Below, piece by piece: positions 35,469-40,152 of a stretch of 40,152 nucleotides of DNA. Below the pieces are notes generated by a model. The model was not told where the DNA came from, ran no database searches, and saw only the letters and a list, made by a program, of their open reading frames with translations. Source of the stretch: Paludibacteraceae bacterium (GTDB lineage Bacteria > Bacteroidota > Bacteroidia > Bacteroidales > Paludibacteraceae); the NCBI GenBank assembly GCA_024400125.1, contig JAKSNG010000018.1:1-40152 (forward strand). The letters run 5' to 3'. A program made the position numbers and the translations under genes. Every line of letters begins with the position of its first letter. Position 1 is the stretch's first letter.

Positions 35469-36026
35469 ATGTCAAGAATTGGTAAATTACCCATCGCTAT
35501 TCCTGCTGGCGTTACCGTAGCAGTTAGCCCCGAAAATGTTGTGACTGTTAAAGGTCCTAAAGGCGAACTCGTTCAAGCAGTAGATCCACTGATTACCGTT
35601 ACTGTAGAAGATGGTGTTTGCCGTGTTACTCGTCCAAACGATGAGAAAGAGAGCCGCGCTAAACATGGTTTGTATCGCGCCCTCTTGAACAATATGGTTC
35701 ATGGCGTATCCGAAGGTTACAAGGCTTCCTTGGAACTGGTCGGCGTAGGTTATCGTGTAGAGCTCGCTGCTCCACAAATCCTGAACCTCTCGCTTGGTTA
35801 TACACACCCTATCTATTTAGGATTGCCTAAAGAGATTAAGGTTGAAGTTAAAGCAGAGCGTAACCAAAACCCATTTATTCTCATGGAATCTGCTGACAAG
35901 CAGTTGCTTGGACAAGTTTGCGCAAAGATTCGTTCGTTCCGCAAACCTGAACCATACAAAGGTAAAGGTATTCGCTTCGAAGGTGAAGTTGTTCGTCGTA
36001 AAGCTGGTAAATCTGCTGGTAAATAA
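35469..36026 (+). CDS. rplF: 50S ribosomal protein L6
   Basis: 185 residues; uL6, near the GTPase-associated centre. [15 protein letters not shown], the central VGYRVEL segment and the C-terminal [21 protein letters not shown] are family signatures. Confidence 0.98.
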   Translation: MSRIGKLPIAIPAGVTVAVSPENVVTVKGPKGELVQAVDPLITVTVEDGVCRVTRPNDEKESRAKHGLYRALLNNMVHGVSEGYKASLELVGVGYRVELAAPQILNLSLGYTHPIYLGLPKEIKVEVKAERNQNPFILMESADKQLLGQVCAKIRSFRKPEPYKGKGIRFEGEVVRRKAGKSAGK

Positions 36027-36043
36027 TAAGAAAGGAATTAGTT

Positions 36044-36388
36044 ATGGATAAGAAAATTGCACGTAGAGCAAGAATTAAAGCTTCTATTCGTACCAAAATC
36101 GCTGGTACAGCTGAGCAACCACGTCTGACTGTATTCCGTTCGAATTGCCAGATTTATGCTCAAGTAATTGATGACGTGAAAGGTGTAACGCTCGCAAGCG
36201 CATCCTCTCTCGCAATCAAAGATAAAATGACAAAGAGTGAGAAAGCTAAAAAAGTTGGTGCTATGATTGCTGAAGCTGCTAAGAAAGCAGGCGTTGAGGC
36301 TGTAGTATTTGACCGTAACGGCTATCTCTATCATGGTCGTGTTCAATCATTAGCAGACGCAGCTCGCGAAGCTGGTCTTAAATTCTAA
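36044..36388 (+). CDS. rplR: 50S ribosomal protein L18
   Basis: 114 residues; uL18 binds 5S r[21 protein letters not shown] and the [22 protein letters not shown]-terminus are typical. An AAAGGA ribosome site lies 8 to 9 bases before the ATG. Confidence 0.98.
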   Translation: MDKKIARRARIKASIRTKIAGTAEQPRLTVFRSNCQIYAQVIDDVKGVTLASASSLAIKDKMTKSEKAKKVGAMIAEAAKKAGVEAVVFDRNGYLYHGRVQSLADAAREAGLKF

Positions 36389-36402
36389 AACAACTGATAG
36401 TT

Positions 36403-36909
36403 ATGAATAGAGTAAAAACAACACAAGACTTGGAGCTCAAGGAGCGCCTTGTTGCAGTTAACCGCGTAACTAAAGTTACGAAAGGTGGACGTACTATGAC
36501 ATTCGCAGCCATCGTTGTTGTAGGTAATGAGGCTGGTATCGTAGGTTGGGGTTTAGGTAAAGCTGGTGAAGTAACCTCCGCTATTGCTAAGGCTACTGAA
36601 TCCGCAAAGAAAAACCTCATTAAAGTTCCTGTTATGAAGGGAACTATCCCTCACGAGCAATATGCTAAGTTCGGTGGCGCACGCGTTTATTTGCAACCCG
36701 CTACTCACGGTACTGGTGTGAAAGCCGGTGGTGCTATGCGTGCTGTGCTTGAGAGCGTTGGCGTAACTGACGTGCTGGCAAAAGCTAAAGGTAGTTCGAA
36801 CCCTCACAACCTCGTCAAAGCTACTATCCTTGCATTAGGATTGATGCGCGACGCTCGTGAAGTGGCTCAAAACCGTGGCGTAAGCCTCGATGTAGTGTTT
36901 AATGGTTAA
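36403..36909 (+). CDS. rpsE: 30S ribosomal protein S5
   Basis: 168 residues; uS5 is at the mRNA entry and helps fidelity. The dsRBD-like [19 protein letters not shown] and the [13 protein letters not shown] segment are typical. Confidence 0.98.
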   Translation: MNRVKTTQDLELKERLVAVNRVTKVTKGGRTMTFAAIVVVGNEAGIVGWGLGKAGEVTSAIAKATESAKKNLIKVPVMKGTIPHEQYAKFGGARVYLQPATHGTGVKAGGAMRAVLESVGVTDVLAKAKGSSNPHNLVKATILALGLMRDAREVAQNRGVSLDVVFNG

Positions 36910-36926
36910 TGGAAAGGAAGACTATT

Positions 36927-37103
36927 ATGGCAAAGATTAAAATTCAACAAGTACGCAGCATCATCCGCTGCCCGAAAGTTCAGAAGGAAACCATGCAAGC
37001 TCTTGGTCTTCGCAAAATGAATGCCATCGTCGAGAAAGAAGCTACTCCTGCTATCCTCGGTATGGTTGAGAAAGTTAAACACTTAGTTAAAGTAATTGAT
37101 TAA
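36927..37103 (+). CDS. rpmD: 50S ribosomal protein L30
   Basis: 58 residues. I chose ATG 36927 (MAKIKIQQVRSIIRCPK, the family start); a 6-residue longer frame overlaps the rpsE stop and covers the AAAGGA ribosome site. L30 is absent from some bacteria; it is present here in its usual place between rpsE and rplO. Confidence 0.97.
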   Translation: MAKIKIQQVRSIIRCPKVQKETMQALGLRKMNAIVEKEATPAILGMVEKVKHLVKVID

Positions 37104-37122
37104 TACGTAAATTACAAGCATT

Positions 37123-37569
37123 ATGGAATTAAATAATTTAACTCCGGCTGCTGGTTCAGTTAAGACTTCCAAACGTGTCGGTCGTGGTGCCGGTTCAGGT
37201 CTGGGAGGTACTTCTACCCGTGGTCATAAGGGTGCAAAATCACGTTCGGGCTACTCTAAAAAGATTGGTTTCGAAGGTGGTCAAATGCCTATGCAACGTC
37301 GCTTGCCGAAATTTGGTTTTAAGAACATCAACCGTGTGGAGTATAAGGCTATCAACCTCAATATTCTGCAACAACTTGCTGACGAACGTAAACTCGAAGT
37401 CATCGGCTTACCCGAACTCTTCGAAGCTGGATTCATCAACAAGTCTATGCTCGTTAAAATCCTTGGTAATGGAACCCTTACCGCTAAACTGATAGTGAAA
37501 GCCAACGCTTTCAGCAAATCTGCTGAAGCTGCTATTACAGCCGCTGGTGGAACTATCGAAAAAATCTAA
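37123..37569 (+). CDS. rplO: 50S ribosomal protein L15
   Basis: 148 residues; uL15, late 50S assembly. It has the Gly/Arg-rich N-terminal arm GRGAGSGLGGTSTRGHKG and GFEGGQMPMQRRLPKFGF. secY follows after 3 bases. Confidence 0.98.
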   Translation: MELNNLTPAAGSVKTSKRVGRGAGSGLGGTSTRGHKGAKSRSGYSKKIGFEGGQMPMQRRLPKFGFKNINRVEYKAINLNILQQLADERKLEVIGLPELFEAGFINKSMLVKILGNGTLTAKLIVKANAFSKSAEAAITAAGGTIEKI

Positions 37570-37572
37570 ATT

Positions 37573-38913
37573 ATGCGTAAATTTATTGAAACATGTCAGA
37601 ATATCTGGAAGATTGAAGATCTCCGTAATAGACTCTTAACCACGATGTTATTCGTGCTTATCTATCGTTTCGGCTCTTTCGTTGTGCTTCCTGGTATTGA
37701 CCCAACTGCATTGACCTCTTTGCATGCACAGACTGCTGGCGGTTTGATGGCGTTGTTGGACATGTTCTCCGGAGGTGCATTCTCTAATGCATCGGTGTTC
37801 GCACTCGGTATCATGCCTTACATCTCTGCATCTATCGTAATCCAACTGCTCACTATCGCAGTGCCTTACTTCCAAAAGATGCAGAAAGAAGGTGAGTCCG
37901 GCCGTCAGAAGATGAACCAAATAACACGTTATCTCACTGTTGCTATTTTGCTCTTCCAAGGACCAAGTTACTTGGTTAACTTGAGCGTGCAAATGGCACA
38001 AGCTGGTCAACCGTTGGCTATCGGATTGAACTGGTTCACGATTTCGTCAACCATCATCCTTTGTGCTGGCTCTATGTTCGTTATGTGGCTCGGTGAACGT
38101 ATTACCGATCGCGGTGTAGGAAACGGTATTTCCTTCATCATCTTAATCGGTATCATCGCTCGTCTCCCGGGTGCTATCGTACAAGAGTTCTCAAGTCGCT
38201 TGAATGAAGGCGGCGGTTTGATGGTCTTCATCATTGAAGTAATCATCCTCCTCCTCGTGTTTGCTTTCGCAATCATGCTCGTTCAAGGTACGCGTAAGAT
38301 CCCCGTACAATACGCAAAACGTATCATTGGTAATAAACAGTATGGCGGTGTACGTCAATACATTCCTCTTAAAGTGAATGCAGCTAACGTGATGCCTATC
38401 ATCTTCGCACAAGCTATCATGTTTATTCCAATCGCTATCGTTGGCTTCCGCGCTGACGGCAGCAACGCTTTCGTGCGTGCGTTTATGGATAATAATGGAT
38501 TCTGGTATAACTTCGTATTCGCTATCCTCATTATCGCTTTCACCTATTTCTACACCGCCATCATCATCAATCCGGTGCAAATGGCAGAGAACTTGAAACT
38601 GAACAACGGTTTCATTCCTGGTGTTAAACCTGGTAAGAAAACGGCTGAGTATATCGACTCTATCATGAGCCGTATCACGTTACCTGGCAGTATCCTGCTC
38701 GCTATCATCGCTGTGTTACCCGCTTTCGCTCGCCTCTTCGGCGTGTCAATGAGCTTCGCACAGTTCTATGGAGGTACGTCGTTACTGATTATGGTAGGTG
38801 TTATACTGGACACACTTCAACAAATCGAGTCTCACCTCTTGATGCGCCACTATGACGGATTCTTCGACAATGGCATGCGTATCAAAGGACGTAGCGGAGC
38901 CATGGCTTATTAA
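37573..38913 (+). CDS. secY: Protein translocase subunit SecY
   Basis: 446 residues with ten membrane helices. It forms the Sec channel in the inner membrane with SecE and SecG. The plug region PGIDPTALT, the GERITDRGVGNGIS cytosolic loop (about 177-190) and the C-terminal SHLLMRHYDGFFDNG are present. It starts 3 bases after rplO and is followed by map after 2 bases. It exports the signal-peptide proteins of the other units here, including the T9SS cargo. Confidence 0.98.
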   Translation: MRKFIETCQNIWKIEDLRNRLLTTMLFVLIYRFGSFVVLPGIDPTALTSLHAQTAGGLMALLDMFSGGAFSNASVFALGIMPYISASIVIQLLTIAVPYFQKMQKEGESGRQKMNQITRYLTVAILLFQGPSYLVNLSVQMAQAGQPLAIGLNWFTISSTIILCAGSMFVMWLGERITDRGVGNGISFIILIGIIARLPGAIVQEFSSRLNEGGGLMVFIIEVIILLLVFAFAIMLVQGTRKIPVQYAKRIIGNKQYGGVRQYIPLKVNAANVMPIIFAQAIMFIPIAIVGFRADGSNAFVRAFMDNNGFWYNFVFAILIIAFTYFYTAIIINPVQMAENLKLNNGFIPGVKPGKKTAEYIDSIMSRITLPGSILLAIIAVLPAFARLFGVSMSFAQFYGGTSLLIMVGVILDTLQQIESHLLMRHYDGFFDNGMRIKGRSGAMAY

Positions 38914-38915
38914 TT

Positions 38916-39701
38916 ATGGTTTTTCTTAAGACTGACGAAGAAGTTGAATGGATGCGACAGAGTAATCAACTCTTGGGCATGGCTTATGGCGAAGTCGCCA
39001 AAGCCATCGCCCCAGGGGTGACTACCGCCCAACTCGATAAGATCGCTCACGATTTCATTTGTGACCACGGAGGCATCCCCTCTTGCTTGGGTTACGAAGG
39101 CTATCCCGCCACACTCTGCACTTCGGTCAATGAGCAAGTGGTACACGGCATCCCCTCTAAAGAGGTGGTACTACAAGACGGCGACATCATTTCGATTGAC
39201 GGATGCGTACAACTGAATGGCTTTCATGCAGATTCGGCATACACCTTTCCAGTGGGAGATGTCAAACCCGAAATAATGCAACTGCTCAAAACCACCAAAG
39301 AGTGTCTCTATCTCGGAATAGAACAAGCTGTCACGGGTAAACGCTTAGGTGATATCAGCTTCGCGATTCAAAACCACGCAGAGAAAGCTGGCTATTCCGT
39401 TTGCCGCGAGTTCGTGGGACATGGCATAGGTCGCGACATGCATGAAGACCCCGAAGTATGTAACTATGGCCGCCGAGGCAATGGCATCGTACTTAAGTCC
39501 GGAATGACACTCGCTATCGAACCAATGATCATGATGGGACGTCGTAATGTGATTATTGAAGACGATGGATGGACTGCACGCGCCGCCGACCGCAAACCTG
39601 CTGCTCATTATGAACTTAGCGTTTGCGTGCGAAATGGTAAAGCAGATATCCTCTCTACATTTGACTATATTAAGGAAGTTTTAGGAGACCGTTATATTTA
39701 A
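38916..39701 (+). CDS. map: Methionine aminopeptidase, type I
   Basis: 261 residues; removes the initiator Met. The five metal ligands are intact: Asp95, Asp106, His169 (GHGIG), Glu202 (EPM) and Glu233 (HYELSV), each two positions below the E. coli numbering. It lies between secY and infA, a common arrangement in Bacteroidota and Firmicutes. It starts 2 bases after the secY stop. Confidence 0.97.
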   Translation: MVFLKTDEEVEWMRQSNQLLGMAYGEVAKAIAPGVTTAQLDKIAHDFICDHGGIPSCLGYEGYPATLCTSVNEQVVHGIPSKEVVLQDGDIISIDGCVQLNGFHADSAYTFPVGDVKPEIMQLLKTTKECLYLGIEQAVTGKRLGDISFAIQNHAEKAGYSVCREFVGHGIGRDMHEDPEVCNYGRRGNGIVLKSGMTLAIEPMIMMGRRNVIIEDDGWTARAADRKPAAHYELSVCVRNGKADILSTFDYIKEVLGDRYI

Positions 39702-39715
39702 TAAACTCAATAACT

Positions 39716-39934
39716 ATGGCAAAACAAGATGCAATTGAAGTAGATGGAACTATCACTGAGGCTTTGTCCAATGCGATGTTCCGCGTCCAATTAGAAAGTG
39801 GTCATGTCATTATCGCTAACATCTCTGGTAAAATGCGTATGCATTATATCAAAATCTTACCGGGTGACCGTGTGAAAGTCGAGATGAGCCCGTATGACTT
39901 GACGCGTGGAAGAATTTCATTCCGTTATAAATAA
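39716..39934 (+). CDS. infA: Translation initiation factor IF-1
   Basis: 72 residues, the standard bacterial length. OB-fold protein that blocks the A site during initiation. [20 protein letters not shown] and [19 protein letters not shown] are family signatures. Confidence 0.98.
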   Translation: MAKQDAIEVDGTITEALSNAMFRVQLESGHVIIANISGKMRMHYIKILPGDRVKVEMSPYDLTRGRISFRYK

Positions 39935-39951
39935 TAAAAAACTCTACAGTT

Positions 39952-40068
39952 ATGAAAGTTAGAGCAAGTATCAAGAAGCGCAATGCGGACTGCAAAATCG
40001 TGCGCCGCAAAGGTAAGCTTTATGTCATCAACAAAAAAGAACCCAAAATGAAAATGCGTCAGGGATAA
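39952..40068 (+). CDS. rpmJ: 50S ribosomal protein L36, zinc-free form
   Basis: 38 residues from ATG 39952, starting [15 protein letters not shown] and ending [10 protein letters not shown]. Only one of the four zinc ligands of the C-plus form (Cys-Cys-Cys-His) is kept, at Cys14; the others are replaced by Asn, Asn and Lys or similar. It is therefore a C-minus L36, which together with the zinc-free S14 suggests no zinc demand from these two proteins. Confidence 0.96.
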   Translation: MKVRASIKKRNADCKIVRRKGKLYVINKKEPKMKMRQG

Positions 40069-40117
40069 GCTGGACATTTTGGTAAACATTTAAAACAATA
40101 TCCCAAAGTAAAGAATT

Positions 40118-40152
40118 ATGGCTATAAGAATTGTCGGTGTAGATCTGCCGCA
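40118..40152 (+). CDS. rpsM: 30S ribosomal protein S13 (5' end only)
   Basis: ATG 40118 opens MAIRIVGVDLP before the window ends. This is the conserved uS13 N-terminus and the expected next gene after rpmJ. The remaining about 110 residues lie outside. Confidence 0.93.
   Translation, partial: MAIRIVGVDLP

Overview
The window comes from a chromosome of a Bacteroidota bacterium, most likely order Bacteroidales. Four things point there: promoters of the TTTG / TAnnTTTG type, a giant secreted protein ending in a type IX secretion (T9SS) sorting domain, a probable serine palmitoyltransferase, and a long ribosomal-protein operon in the Bacteroidota arrangement (no tuf after fusA; secY-map-infA-rpmJ-rpsM at the end). 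I cannot place it to genus.

Left part (1-7.1 kb), all on the minus strand. A tRNA operon Thr(UGU)-Tyr(GUA)-Gly(UCC) runs off the left edge in the order of the E. coli thrU-tyrU-glyT-thrT-tufB operon, so tRNA-Thr(GGU) and tuf are expected just outside. Next come pgm-type phosphohexose mutase, hflX and a secreted protein of unknown function, probably one transcription unit with a promoter at 4.73-4.76 kb and a terminator at 0.36-0.39 kb. Then follows a scrambled patch with a 44-residue ORF and its terminator, the broken N-terminus of a DNA methyltransferase, an intact tRNA-Ala(GGC), a stray copy of the 5' half of that tRNA, and a Fic protein with a C-terminal winged helix.

Middle part (7.1-24.2 kb), minus strand. 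Five close or overlapping genes: malate dehydrogenase, an alpha-oxoamine synthase (probable serine palmitoyltransferase), a short-chain reductase (candidate 3-ketosphinganine reductase), an LD-carboxypeptidase and a voltage-gated cation channel. Upstream lies a two-gene unit of a beta-barrel outer-membrane protein and a 3761-residue T9SS cargo. The giant protein is built from about 64 modules of roughly 50 residues. They follow a three-module A-B-C super-repeat with a fixed cysteine pattern, which is the most striking structure in the window.

Right part (24.7-40.15 kb), plus strand. A single ribosomal-protein cluster: rpsL-rpsG-fusA-rpsJ-rplC-rplD-rplW-rplB-rpsS-rplV-rpsC-rplP-rpmC-rpsQ-rplN-rplX-rplE-rpsN-rpsH-rplF-rplR-rpsE-rpmD-rplO-secY-map-infA-rpmJ-rpsM (cut by the right edge). 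Most gaps are under 50 bases. Four gaps of about 100-180 bases (rpsL-rpsG, fusA-rpsJ, rpsJ-rplC, rpsN-rpsH) hold predicted hairpins that may be regulatory. The divergent spacer between the giant-protein unit and this operon carries low-complexity G/T tandem repeats.
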